The notes beneath the pieces are model-generated. The model saw only the letters and a program-made list of their open reading frames with translations, did no database searches and was not told the origin of the DNA. The translations under genes and the position numbers were made by a program. 34,504 nucleotides of DNA, from the IMG/VR virus record IMGVR_UViG_3300047474_000958, positions 1 through 34,504 of that record; one strand, given 5' to 3'. The DNA comes from a virus. Of the stretch, positions 1 to 7,038 are shown in pieces (within the stretch, counting starts at the first letter, position 1; every line of letters begins with the position of its first letter).

Positions 1-2
1 AT

Positions 3-299
3 GATTGGGTTAAACAGATCTTTGACACGGAAACATATAGTGTAAGCTATAAGGTAGATCATGTATGTGATGTAATTATACAACAATTGGATAAAGAAAA
101 CAATCCAATATATGCAGTTAAATTAAAAAATGCATTCCCTACATCGTACGCTGGGATGCCTTTAAGTAATGATGCGGCGGATACTACTCAGGTATTGAGT
201 GTAACGTTCTCATATGATAAATTTGAAACACTTAATCCAGTAGCTGGCATTGGAGCTGGTATAAAATCTGTAGCAGATAGGATTATAAATATATTATAA
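3..299 (+). CDS. Tail-tube-fold protein (gp19/gp54-like), 5' truncated by window edge
   Basis: The reading frame is open from base 3 to the TAA at 297-299, so only the C-terminal ~98 residues are visible and the true start lies before the window. The visible part contains NAFPTSYAGMPLSN followed by a VTFSYDKFE strand. This pattern, a 'P.S...L.....' turn leading into 'v.F.Y..w', is what I know from the C-terminal half of T4-type tail tube proteins (gp19) and of gp54, the tube initiator that shares the fold. A TTG at 87 could be read as a start, but nothing supports it because the upstream codons read sensibly as protein. It precedes a baseplate gene, which suits a tube or tube-initiator role. 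Whether it is gp19 or gp54 cannot be decided from this fragment. Confidence 0.6.
   Translation, partial: DWVKQIFDTETYSVSYKVDHVCDVIIQQLDKENNPIYAVKLKNAFPTSYAGMPLSNDAADTTQVLSVTFSYDKFETLNPVAGIGAGIKSVADRIINIL
284..291 (+). promoter_or_regulatory. T4-type late promoter (TATAAATA)
   Basis: An exact TATAAATA octamer lies 34 bases upstream of the ATG at 326. It overlaps the last codons of the tube-like gene. T4 late promoters consist essentially of this octamer at -10, recognised by gp55 with gp33 and the clamp. The gene order (late tail genes downstream) and an AGGAGAAATATA ribosome site before the ATG fit. Confidence 0.7.
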
Positions 300-325
300 T
301 GAATTGGTAACTTAGGAGAAATATA

Positions 326-1033
326 ATGGCTTTACCACAAGTAAATAGTTCACGGTATACAGTATTTGTACCAGGACTAGGCAAGGAGGTTGAATTTAGA
401 CCATACCTTGTTAAGGAAGAAAAAATACTCATGGTAGCAATGGAATCAAATGATCAAAAACAGATTCTAGGTGCTATTAAAAATGTCATTGAAGCGTGTG
501 TTTTCGAAGACATTGACGTTAATAAACTCGCAGTGTTTGATCTAGAGGTATTGTTCCTCCATTTAAGAGCAAAGTCTGTAGGTGAAAGAATTAGTGTTAA
601 TGTTAAATGCCAGGCTAAAGAGTGTGGATTAGAATCACCCGTTGAGATTGACTTAGATGATATCAAATCACCTGAAATAAGTGATGATGATAAAATCGTT
701 ATGTTATCTGAGGATATTGGTCTCACATTGAGATATCCATCATTCGAAGATATACAAAAGTTTGACCCAGAATACCTAGAAAAGATTGATGGTATTATGG
801 AACTATTAGTGTTATGTATTGATAATATATTTGATACTGAAGAGGTATATGAAGACTCTAGTGATAAAGAAAAAATGGAATTTATTGAAAATTTAAATAC
901 TGATCAATTCCAAAGTATTTCTAGTTTCTTCGATAGTATGCCATCACTAAAACATGATATAAAGTTTACGTGCGTTAAATGTGAGCATGAGAATAAGGTA
1001 GAACTAAAAGGTATTCAAAGTTTTTTTACCTAA
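326..1033 (+). CDS. 26: gp26-like baseplate/tail assembly protein, zero-frame product
   Basis: This 235-residue protein resembles the T4 gp26 baseplate family: an N-terminal GLGKEVEFRPYLVKEEK strand region, then a helical region with LEVLFLHLRAKSVGE, then acidic linkers. T4 gp26 is 208 aa, so the length is similar. Two cysteine pairs (C95/C100 and C216/C219, the latter CVKC) could bind one zinc as a split ribbon. The ribosome site GGAG precedes the ATG by 7 bases and a late promoter lies just upstream. The 3' end carries a run of seven T in exactly the X_XXY_YYZ phase, and the -1 frame is open for another 65 codons (see separate entries), so a second, longer product of about 299 aa is likely. 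That layout matches the tail assembly chaperones of many long-tailed phages. Confidence 0.75.
   Translation: MALPQVNSSRYTVFVPGLGKEVEFRPYLVKEEKILMVAMESNDQKQILGAIKNVIEACVFEDIDVNKLAVFDLEVLFLHLRAKSVGERISVNVKCQAKECGLESPVEIDLDDIKSPEISDDDKIVMLSEDIGLTLRYPSFEDIQKFDPEYLEKIDGIMELLVLCIDNIFDTEEVYEDSSDKEKMEFIENLNTDQFQSISSFFDSMPSLKHDIKFTCVKCEHENKVELKGIQSFFT
1021..1027 (+). promoter_or_regulatory. Putative -1 ribosomal frameshift slippery site (T TTT TTT)
   Basis: The zero-frame codons are AGT-TTT-TTT-ACC-TAA, so the heptamer T_TTT_TTT sits in the phase required for tandem -1 slippage, two codons before the stop. The -1 frame has a stop at 976-978 and then stays open through the slip site to 1222-1224. No strong downstream stem is obvious to me by eye. 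Confidence 0.6.
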
Positions 1034-1224
1034 GCCTCTCACATGATAATCTGGTAAACCATTTTAAAACAAACTTTGCTATGATGCAGCATCATAACTA
1101 TAGTTTAACTGAATTAGATGGTATGTTACCATGGGAGAGGGAGATATACGTTACTCTTCTTAGTGAACATATCAAAGAAGAGAATAGAAAAGCTGAACAA
1201 CAGCAAAGGAAAATGAACCGATGA
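1027..1224 (+). CDS. -1 frame extension of the gp26-like gene (gp51/gpT-like C-terminal part)
   Basis: After slippage this frame adds 65 residues. It contains SLTELDGMLPWEREIYVTLL and ends in a charged helix rich in E, K and Q. The motif 'L..MLPWERE.....L' recalls the C-terminal parts of frameshifted tail assembly chaperones (lambda gpT type). Its stop TGA overlaps the ATG of the next gene (ATGA at 1221-1224), which shows that this frame is translated up to that point. In-frame ATGs at 1081 and 1084 have no ribosome site, so independent initiation (47 aa) is less likely than frameshifting. Positionally it could also be named gp51, which follows gp26 in T4, but it is far shorter than T4 gp51. 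Confidence 0.6.
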   Translation, partial: YLSLSHDNLVNHFKTNFAMMQHHNYSLTELDGMLPWEREIYVTLLSEHIKEENRKAEQQQRKMNR

Positions 1225-1553
1225 GCGAAGAAGAAGTAAAGAGTAGTAACCAAACACATCCGGCCGATACAAACGGTGATGGTAAGGTTTCGAAAGAAGA
1301 ACACGATATGTATCTTGAATTTAAGCGTAAAGAACTTGATGACCAAGACGCTATGCGAGATGCTCAACGTAAGATGGCATGGTTTTCATTAGGTGGTATG
1401 TTACTATATCCATTCGCAGTTGTTTTAGCCAGTTTAGTAGGTTTAGATCAAGCACAAAAAACATTAGGAGATATGGCTCCTACATATTTCGTAGCTGTCG
1501 CCGGTATTGTAGCAGCATTCTTTGGTGCTCAAGCATTTTCAAAAGGTAAATAA
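1221..1553 (+). CDS. Small membrane protein with one canonical EF-hand loop
   Basis: This protein of 110 residues has a hydrophilic N-terminus carrying a textbook calcium-binding EF-hand loop at residues 16-27 (DTNGDGKVSKEE, with D1, N3, D5, G6, V8 and E12 positions all met). A charged helix follows, then two hydrophobic segments (about residues 53-72 and 87-103). The ATG overlaps the upstream stop by four bases, so translation is coupled to the frameshift product. The gene sits between the chaperone-like gene and the tape-measure candidate, suggesting a tail or virion role, perhaps membrane contact at DNA delivery. A holin is an alternative because of the two membrane spans, but the late tail context favours a structural role. 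The function is not established. Confidence 0.65.
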   Translation: MSEEEVKSSNQTHPADTNGDGKVSKEEHDMYLEFKRKELDDQDAMRDAQRKMAWFSLGGMLLYPFAVVLASLVGLDQAQKTLGDMAPTYFVAVAGIVAAFFGAQAFSKGK

Positions 1554-1555
1554 TA

Positions 1556-3352
1556 ATGGCTGATGATATTAAAAAAGACGCAGACTCTCAAAGAGCCAAA
1601 CAAGCTCCACAACCAAGAGAAAAGGGAGATAGTGGGTCGCTTTCTAGTGTCATCGATGCTGTAAAAAAAGGTAACGAAGAACAAACAAGAACTACTGAAG
1701 CTGCTACTGGATTAGTGGCTAATATGGTTAATATCGCTAATTCAGTTGAAAGAGTTGGATTGGCTGGTAATGCTGCGATTGATACTCTTGCGAACAACCT
1801 AAGTGGTAATAAACTAAAAGAGTTAGAAACCGCTAAAGAGAACGAAAAAAGAGACGATAGGACTAATGAGTTACTCGAAGAGTTAGTTGATAATACTGAT
1901 ACTGGATTACTAGAATCACCTAAGGGTTTCTTTGGTACAGCTTTGGCTGTACTTGGTGGTTTAACCGGTGCATTGGCTGGTCTTATTGGTGGATTTGCTT
2001 TAGGCGTATTAGAATCTATTAAACTTATGGGTAAAGGCTTTAAAAACTTAGGTGGTAGAATCTTTACTTTTATTGATGATCTATTTGGAAAAAATATATC
2101 TAAGGGATTAAACACTTTAAAAGGTGGATTTCAATCTAGATTCATTACTCCTGTTGATGATTTTTTTAAAAATATTAATCGAGCATTTAAAGCTGGATTC
2201 AGAGGAGAAAAGATATTTACACGAGTCAACGGTCGATTTGGTAAGTTAGGTTTCTTTGGTACAATAGGTACAAAATTAGGAAAGGCATTTAGATCTCTTT
2301 CAAAAGGTGTTGACTTTGCAAAAGGATTAAAAGCTACTGTTACTACATTTTTTGGTAGTATAGGTACAAGAGTTAGTGGATTGTTTAAAAACTTTAAACT
2401 TCCTATGGGATTAGGTGATGATATTGATAAGGCTGGTAAGTCAATGAGATCAATTGGAACCTTTGTTAGAGATACAATTAGACCATTTACTAAAACTACA
2501 GAACAAGCTGATAAGCTTAAAGACATTGTAATGTTAATAGTACGACCGTTTAAAGCTTTTAAAGAATTCTTTTCCTTCTTCGCTGCAAAATTTAAACCAT
2601 TAGGTAAAGTATTAGGTAAACTCTTCTTACCAATCACAATCATTATGGGAATCTTTGATGGTATCAAGGGTGCTATATCAGGTGCTGAAGAAGAATCAGG
2701 TACCGCTGGTAAATTTGTAGGTGGACTCATGGGTGCTATATCAGGTATCTTAGTAGGACTAGTTGGTATGCCATTAGATCTATTAAAGGATTTAGTATCT
2801 TGGATCGCTGGTAAGATGGGAATGGATGGAGCATCTGAATTCCTAGATTCTTTTTCATTTAGTGATATAATTAGTGGTGTATTTGATGTGGTCAAAGATT
2901 TCTTTATGGCTATTGTAGACTTCTTTACTGATCTCTTCAGTGAAGGTCCTTCAGCTGCATTTGGTAACCTAGGGACTAATATTAACGAATTGTTTAAAAA
3001 GATTCTAAGAGGTATACTACCAGATCCTTCTGTTGAACGTGAATGGTATAACCCTATTGGATTTATTCAAAGAGCTATTCCTGATGGTCTATATGAATAC
3101 GCCGGAATGGATCCTAAGACGGGCGAAATTGATGCCCAATATAAAGAAGCTATTGATGCTGAAGTTAAAAAGACCGGTGACGATCTTAATAACGCTAGTA
3201 TTGAAAATGAATCTAATAAGAGTAAGTCAGATGGTTTAACTGCAAATACAGCAGTTGACAATTCAACTAAGAGTTCTTCAAATCAAACCATTAATATAAT
3301 GGGACCATCACTTGGTTTAGCAACCGCTAACGAACTCAGATTCCAGGGATAA
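1556..3352 (+). CDS. Tail tape-measure / hub protein candidate (gp29-like)
   Basis: The protein is 598 residues, almost the length of T4 gp29 (590), the tail-length determinator. The N-terminal 120 residues are polar and helical. They are followed by a Gly/Ala/Leu-rich hydrophobic stretch (about residues 126-155), long Lys/Phe-rich amphipathic segments with repeated GKxF and KAF patterns, and a second hydrophobic region (about 345-410). The C-terminal ~70 residues are polar. Such alternation of amphipathic helices and hydrophobic patches is typical of tape measures. Its place directly after a frameshifted chaperone-like gene, with only two bases after the EF-hand gene, is the standard location for a tape measure. 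I do not recognise a specific sequence motif of gp29, so the assignment rests on length, composition and position. Confidence 0.55.
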   Translation: MADDIKKDADSQRAKQAPQPREKGDSGSLSSVIDAVKKGNEEQTRTTEAATGLVANMVNIANSVERVGLAGNAAIDTLANNLSGNKLKELETAKENEKRDDRTNELLEELVDNTDTGLLESPKGFFGTALAVLGGLTGALAGLIGGFALGVLESIKLMGKGFKNLGGRIFTFIDDLFGKNISKGLNTLKGGFQSRFITPVDDFFKNINRAFKAGFRGEKIFTRVNGRFGKLGFFGTIGTKLGKAFRSLSKGVDFAKGLKATVTTFFGSIGTRVSGLFKNFKLPMGLGDDIDKAGKSMRSIGTFVRDTIRPFTKTTEQADKLKDIVMLIVRPFKAFKEFFSFFAAKFKPLGKVLGKLFLPITIIMGIFDGIKGAISGAEEESGTAGKFVGGLMGAISGILVGLVGMPLDLLKDLVSWIAGKMGMDGASEFLDSFSFSDIISGVFDVVKDFFMAIVDFFTDLFSEGPSAAFGNLGTNINELFKKILRGILPDPSVEREWYNPIGFIQRAIPDGLYEYAGMDPKTGEIDAQYKEAIDAEVKKTGDDLNNASIENESNKSKSDGLTANTAVDNSTKSSSNQTINIMGPSLGLATANELRFQG

Positions 3353-3354
3353 AA

Positions 3355-3378
3355 AAACCCCAGCTGCAGCTAGGGTTT
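3355..3378. terminator. Bidirectional terminator between convergent genes
   Basis: The sequence AAACCC-C-AGC-TGCA-GCT-A-GGGTTT forms a hairpin just after the stop of the tape-measure-like gene. On the - strand it is followed by an unbroken run of seven T, a strong intrinsic terminator for transcripts leaving gp32. On the + strand the run is only three T, so termination there should be weaker. Confidence 0.8.
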
Positions 3379-3488
3379 AGTGGCAATTTACTCTGTAACT
3401 TATATGTAAAGGTTTTCGTTACTTTGTCCGAGCGGAAGGACGCCAATCGACTCTATTTAATACCCTACGACTTTACTGGGTTCTCCTC

Positions 3489-4379
3489 TTAGTTATCCTG
3501 CGCAAGCTTCGCAAAGTAAGACAATGTATCATCCTCATTACTTTCAGCCGTTACCGTTGGAGCGGCTTCAGCTACTGTTTCACTTGGAGCAGGTGCGTAC
3601 TGCATATCCTCAGGAGCCATTGAAGGTCCTGCGTCTACACCTAGTACTCTATTTAACTTAGCCTTTAATTCAGCATAAGTCTTATAGTTTTCAGGTTTAG
3701 TGAAATCGCTTAGAGAATATAGTTTATTGTATATACCCTCAAGTGCTTGTTCATCACCACCGGCTACGGCAGCTGGAGCAGCGAATTCAGACTTATCATA
3801 GTTTGTCCAACCTTCGACCTTTCTGATTTTGATCTTAAAGTCAGCACCTTCCCAAAAATCGAAAGGGTTCACTGGTTCTTCATCTTGGAACTGAGGTTGC
3901 ATTTGGTCCATAATCTTATCAAAGATTTTTTTACCAAACTTGTAAAGGAATACTTTACCTTCAGCCTCTGGGTTCGCAGAATCAGATACCACCATAATGT
4001 TAGACACATAATGTAAACGTCTTTTCCTATCCCTAGCGGTTTGCTTATCTTCTTCTCTACCAGAGTTCCATAGTAAACCATTGGATTCACTAACAGGATC
4101 TGGTTGTCCGATTGAAGTTAAGCTGTTTTCGATATACCACAAACCAGTAGGTCCTTTGAACCCATGGTCCCAATATCGTACCCAAGGTAGATCCTCACCT
4201 TCTTTCGCAGGAAGGAACCTAATAACGGCATAACCATTACCAGCTTTATCTTGAGTAGGTTTCCAGAAGCGATCATCCGCGTATGATTTCGTTTCTGTTT
4301 TAGTTGAAACTGCTTCCGCAGCTTTTACGAGTTGGTCGATAGACGAGCCTCGTGAGCTCTTTAGATTTGCAAATGACAT
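3489..4379 (-). CDS. 32: Single-stranded DNA-binding protein, gp32
   Basis: This protein of 296 residues (T4 gp32 has 301) binds single-stranded DNA in replication, recombination and repair. The core matches T4 gp32 clearly: AGNGYAVIRFLPAKEGE, then DHGFKGPTGLWYIE, SNIMVVSD, PEAEGKVFLYKFGKKIFDKI, PFDFWEGADFKIKI and GWTNYDKSEF. An acidic C-terminus (NEDDTLSYFAKLAQDN) corresponds to the protein-interaction tail. The zinc-site histidine is kept (H72), but the three cysteines that complete the T4 zinc finger are absent and the whole protein has no cysteine. The gene follows gp59, as in T4, and has its own promoter overlapping the end of gene 59. The ribosome site GGAG lies 7 bases before the ATG. 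Confidence 0.97.
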   Translation of the reverse strand: MSFANLKSSRGSSIDQLVKAAEAVSTKTETKSYADDRFWKPTQDKAGNGYAVIRFLPAKEGEDLPWVRYWDHGFKGPTGLWYIENSLTSIGQPDPVSESNGLLWNSGREEDKQTARDRKRRLHYVSNIMVVSDSANPEAEGKVFLYKFGKKIFDKIMDQMQPQFQDEEPVNPFDFWEGADFKIKIRKVEGWTNYDKSEFAAPAAVAGGDEQALEGIYNKLYSLSDFTKPENYKTYAELKAKLNRVLGVDAGPSMAPEDMQYAPAPSETVAEAAPTVTAESNEDDTLSYFAKLAQDN

Positions 4380-4444
4380 ATATTTTCTCCGTATTGCATT
4401 GTATTTACTGAATTATCCACTTTACTCATAATATAATAGTATAT

Positions 4445-4473
4445 ATTATAACACATAATTAAGCCAATGTAAA
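4445..4473 (-). promoter_or_regulatory. Sigma70-like promoter of gene 32 (P1)
   Basis: On the - strand this reads TTTACA, 17 bases, TATAAT. It lies 66 bases upstream of the gp32 ATG, and its -35 region overlaps the last codons of gene 59. It lets gp32 be made at a higher level than the genes ahead of it. Confidence 0.85.
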
Positions 4474-5028
4474 GGCTTTCTTAGTAATATTAATATATTT
4501 CTCCCGATCGAATTTTACGAACGGTTGATACTTTGTAATCTTTCTAGAAAGATCAGGCCAAAGAATAGTCTCTGTTATTTTCTTTCCTTCCCAATATACA
4601 AAGCTCGTTAATGAATCAAGAATAACTACTGTTTCCAATGTTATTTCCTGATGCATCCATTTCTCGATAATCAATGGCGCTTGGTTATCCCTTGCAGCCA
4701 ATAGTTCATCAAAAGCGTGGTCCGCTGATAATTTATTTATATCAGCTTGAAATGTTCTTGTTAAAGATTCATGAATTTTTTTATGTTCGGTATAATACCT
4801 ATCTTGCATTTCAGTAATGTACTTTACGTCTTCAATAAAATTAAACACATAGTAATTCATTAAATCCTTTTGGTTCTTCGCCAATTTAGCGAAGAAGTAT
4901 TTGTCCTTTCGTTTAAAGAAAGAATTAGGTGAAGCATTGGTCTTAAAGTTATACTTAATAGCATCATAACTACCTTCAAAGTGCAGCTTTAAAGCGTTGT
5001 ATAACTTATAAGACTCAAATGGATCCAT
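4459..5028 (-). CDS. 59: Loader of DNA helicase, gp59
   Basis: This protein of 189 residues loads the replicative helicase onto gp32-coated forked DNA. The N-terminal pattern matches T4 gp59: YKLYNALKLHFEGSYDAIKYNF, then FFKRKDKYFFAKLAK, and later VVILDSLTSFV with LWPDLSRKITKY near the end. T4 gp59 has 217 residues, so this version is slightly short, mainly in the middle. It starts two bases after the stop of the DsbA-like gene without a strong ribosome site, which suggests translational coupling. The order gp33, DsbA, gp59, gp32 preserves the T4 replication/late-transcription cluster. Confidence 0.92.
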   Translation of the reverse strand: MDPFESYKLYNALKLHFEGSYDAIKYNFKTNASPNSFFKRKDKYFFAKLAKNQKDLMNYYVFNFIEDVKYITEMQDRYYTEHKKIHESLTRTFQADINKLSADHAFDELLAARDNQAPLIIEKWMHQEITLETVVILDSLTSFVYWEGKKITETILWPDLSRKITKYQPFVKFDREKYINITKKAFTLA

Positions 5029-5030
5029 GG

Positions 5031-5291
5031 TTATACCATTACTCCTTCATATAAAGACTCTACATCTTCAATTTCACCTACTACCTCGGCAAGGTTCTGC
5101 TTATGGTAGATTTTAGCCATCTTTCGTAGATGTTTTTTATCGATCTCAACATCTTCAGCGCATGACGCAATTGCTTCTTTAATGAAGTCGCGTTCTGCAT
5201 CCATTCGAGTCATAGAGTTTGAAATCTCTTCAATACATCCTTTGATGCGCTTTTTATCTTCGTCACTCGACGGTATAATTACATTACTCAT
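5031..5291 (-). CDS. dsbA: DsbA-like double-stranded DNA-binding protein
   Basis: This 86-residue helical protein has a C-terminal half (DKKHLRKMAKIYHKQN, then a VESLYEGV end) that lines up with T4 DsbA (DGKMFNRLLALYHKDN and VVELYDTV). T4 DsbA binds double-stranded DNA near late promoters and aids late transcription. In T4 the transcription order is dsbA, 33, 59, 32, whereas here the gp33-like gene comes first, so the two small genes are swapped. A GGAG ribosome site precedes the ATG. Confidence 0.8.
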   Translation of the reverse strand: MSNVIIPSSDEDKKRIKGCIEEISNSMTRMDAERDFIKEAIASCAEDVEIDKKHLRKMAKIYHKQNLAEVVGEIEDVESLYEGVMV

Positions 5292-5299
5292 GGTTTCTC

Positions 5300-5569
5300 C
5301 TATATTGGTAGTGTATTTTTCTTGGAACCTCGAATAAGGTTTAAGCCTTCCGCTTCAACTTCTAACTTAGATTTAAGAGCAGGTGACATAAGCTTTTTTA
5401 TCTGCCTATAGTCCATACCTCTTTCTTCTATGATATAAGTCATAGCATCAAGATAACTCATATTGTTTTTTACAACACATGCTTCAACGGCTTTAGTAAA
5501 CCTTTTTTTGGTCATTATTTTATGATCTAATTCTTCCATACATATTAAAGTACTCTTAGTAGAATACAA
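5300..5569 (-). CDS. 33: Late transcription coactivator, gp33-like
   Basis: The segment MSYLDAMTYIIEERGMDYRQ and the following KLMSPALKSKLEVEAEGLNL match T4 gp33 (MSYLEATTAFLEENSIPETQ, then SGIIEKIQSEAIDENLL). T4 gp33 ties the RNA polymerase beta flap to the sliding clamp for late transcription. T4 gp33 ends in a clamp-binding LDFLL tail; here the chain ends KKNTLPI, so that tail is missing or replaced. Two starts are possible. The ATG at 5569 gives 89 residues and overlaps the upstream gene by 25 bases. The ATG at 5539 gives 79 residues beginning MEELDHKIM. Neither has a good ribosome site, so the choice is open. Confidence 0.85.
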   Translation of the reverse strand: MYSTKSTLICMEELDHKIMTKKRFTKAVEACVVKNNMSYLDAMTYIIEERGMDYRQIKKLMSPALKSKLEVEAEGLNLIRGSKKNTLPI

Positions 5570-6699
5570 TCTTTGTTAATTCTACCAGTTGGTTTCTTAA
5601 CTTTGGTAGTAAGACTAGATAAAACTTTAGTAATTTGTTTCTCTGTCTTAGTTAATATCTGAGGAAGTATATCATCAGGCTTCCTCAATGTAGTACACAT
5701 GGAAGCTTTATCATCCCAATTATATACTGTTGAACCTCTTACTTCAAATCCAGCTGATGAATCGTTTTCATACATGTACAATACTTTGTTCTTGGTATTA
5801 TATACGAAAAGTTTATTCTTTCCTGGAATAAGTACAGGATTGATTGATACTAATTTAGCATCATCATCCTTTTCTTTATAGTTAAGTTTTTGAATCTGTT
5901 GATCAGAAGCTTTAGGCTTCTTCGCTTTTGGAATACGAGTAGCTTTTGTATTGGTTTGCATCCTTTCGATGTCTTCAATAATACCATTAAGTTGATCAAG
6001 CATTTTTCTTTGATCACCTTTTTTGATATGTGAATAAGCTTCAACCGCTTGGTCACATGTTTTATTGTATGCATCTGATACAAGATCAAGTTCAAATTGA
6101 ATTTTCTCTTTAAACATATTAAGTCCAGCGCCTTTAATTCTATGAAGCTGTAATAGACTATATGTAGGAAAAGTTACTTTCTTCTTATCAAATTCGCCTT
6201 CCATCCATTTATCAACTACCATAGTATCGAAGTCAGCGTAAATAGTTTCCATAACTTTTTTACGCATCCTGACAGCAGGTGGAATTACAACAGGTTTCGG
6301 TTTATTATCATCTTCTTTAACAAGAACCTTACCTTGTTTTTCGCATTCAATAAGCTTATTATTGATATCATTTAAACGTGATTCGTCAAGTGGATATCCT
6401 TCCCAACCAACATTAAGCATTTCAATGTGTTGATAAGCACCCATACGATATTTGTAATCAGGAAGCTTTTTGATATTTGCGAGTTTAGTTTTGTTAAACT
6501 TAAGAACTTTTTTACAATAAGCTAGAACAGTTTCACTAGACTTCTTTTTATTTTCAAAATAGTAGAACCAATGAGTAGCTCTTCGATATTCTCTATCCCT
6601 GTCTTCTTTACTTTCTGGAACAGGATTGTGTGGACCATAAGATGGTCTTGGACCCATGAATGCTTCATCAGCATTTTTAATTCTTTTCTTAGCTGGCAT
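5545..6699 (-). CDS. Unknown 384-residue protein in the gp33-gp32 operon
   Basis: I do not recognise the family. The N-terminus is basic and Pro-rich (MPAKKRIKN, then MGPRPSYGPHNPVPE). A helical middle part has a Lys/Glu-rich linker, and around residues 255-280 there is a basic patch (RIPKAKKPKAS). The C-terminal third looks beta-rich, with alternating NKLFVYNTKNKVLYMYE and VRGSTVYNWD strands, and ends in another basic segment. The basic patches and the position upstream of gp33, DsbA, gp59 and gp32 suggest a nucleic-acid-related role in replication or late transcription, but this is inference. Its ATG is three bases after the upstream stop. Confidence 0.75.
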   Translation of the reverse strand: MPAKKRIKNADEAFMGPRPSYGPHNPVPESKEDRDREYRRATHWFYYFENKKKSSETVLAYCKKVLKFNKTKLANIKKLPDYKYRMGAYQHIEMLNVGWEGYPLDESRLNDINNKLIECEKQGKVLVKEDDNKPKPVVIPPAVRMRKKVMETIYADFDTMVVDKWMEGEFDKKKVTFPTYSLLQLHRIKGAGLNMFKEKIQFELDLVSDAYNKTCDQAVEAYSHIKKGDQRKMLDQLNGIIEDIERMQTNTKATRIPKAKKPKASDQQIQKLNYKEKDDDAKLVSINPVLIPGKNKLFVYNTKNKVLYMYENDSSAGFEVRGSTVYNWDDKASMCTTLRKPDDILPQILTKTEKQITKVLSSLTTKVKKPTGRINKDCILLRVL

Positions 6700-6702
6700 A
6701 TA

Positions 6703-6885
6703 TTATTCTCCCATTTCTGCGAATCTTTTGTTACATACATCTTCGATTAAACTATCGACTGCATCTCTTCTGATTCCAACGCATCTCCATGGTTGTCCAA
6801 TTTCGTGGGCCATAGCTCCTAAAGTCATTTTTTCAACATCTTCGATGATTGATTCCATGATTTGTGTATTAGTTATATTTGACAT
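6703..6885 (-). CDS. Small unknown protein, first gene of the replication operon
   Basis: The product is 60 residues, with MSNITNTQIMESIIEDVEK at the start and HEIGQPWRCVGIRRDAV in the middle. The ATG at 6885 is chosen because GGAG stands eight bases before it; an upstream ATG at 6927 would lie within the promoter's start region. It is the first gene after promoter P2 and is followed directly by the 384-residue gene. No family is recognised. Confidence 0.75.
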   Translation of the reverse strand: MSNITNTQIMESIIEDVEKMTLGAMAHEIGQPWRCVGIRRDAVDSLIEDVCNKRFAEMGE

Positions 6886-6915
6886 TTTTTTCTCCTTATC
6901 ATTAAATATAAGTAT

Positions 6916-6944
6916 ATTATAACACAATTTTCAGAGAATGTAAA
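6916..6944 (-). promoter_or_regulatory. Early sigma70-like promoter P2
   Basis: This reads TTTACA, 17 bases, TATAAT on the - strand, with TG before the -10 (extended -10). An A-rich stretch with a GTGAAAA box begins 21 bases upstream of the -35. It drives the 6703-6885 gene and the gp33 to gp32 genes behind it. Confidence 0.88.
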
Positions 6945-6979
6945 CAGTTTTTTAAAACTTTTTTCACTTTTTTTAAGGT

Positions 6980-7031
6980 GCCCTCCACTCCCCCGCGTTG
7001 TGATAAGGAGTTAATTTGGGAGAGGGAGGGC
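6980..7031 (-). repeat. Intergenic hairpin upstream of P2
   Basis: The arms GCCCTC/GAGGGC (6980-6985, 7026-7031) and CTCCC/GGGAG (6988-6992, 7018-7022) form an interrupted 11-bp stem around a 25-base loop. It is far more GC-rich than its surroundings. It lies between the end of one early unit and the promoter of the next. On the - strand it is followed by A, not T, so it is not a classical intrinsic terminator; an mRNA 3'-end or processing structure is more likely. Confidence 0.6.
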
Positions 7032-7038
7032 GAAAACA

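Noticed and set aside
87-89. TTG as start of the first gene
   Set aside because: The frame is open to the window edge and the upstream codons read as plausible protein, so the true start lies outside.
1588-2895. Long - strand open frames opposite the tape-measure-like gene
   Set aside because: Their Pro/Ser/Asn/Leu-rich composition is that of antisense to Lys/Gly/Phe codons, and the + strand frame has coupling, ribosome site and late promoter.
3421-3488. tRNA-like D-arm (GTCC...GGAC around GAGCGGAA, 3426-3441) followed by GACTCTA and GGGTTC
   Set aside because: It recalls a Ser/Leu tRNA fragment, but no anticodon stem, acceptor stem or T-arm pairing could be built on either strand. It may be a decayed tRNA piece or chance.
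4734-4741. TATAAATA on the - strand inside gene 59
   Set aside because: It lies about 355 bases before the gp32 ATG in coding DNA without a nearby start; a chance match in AT-rich sequence is more likely than a late promoter.
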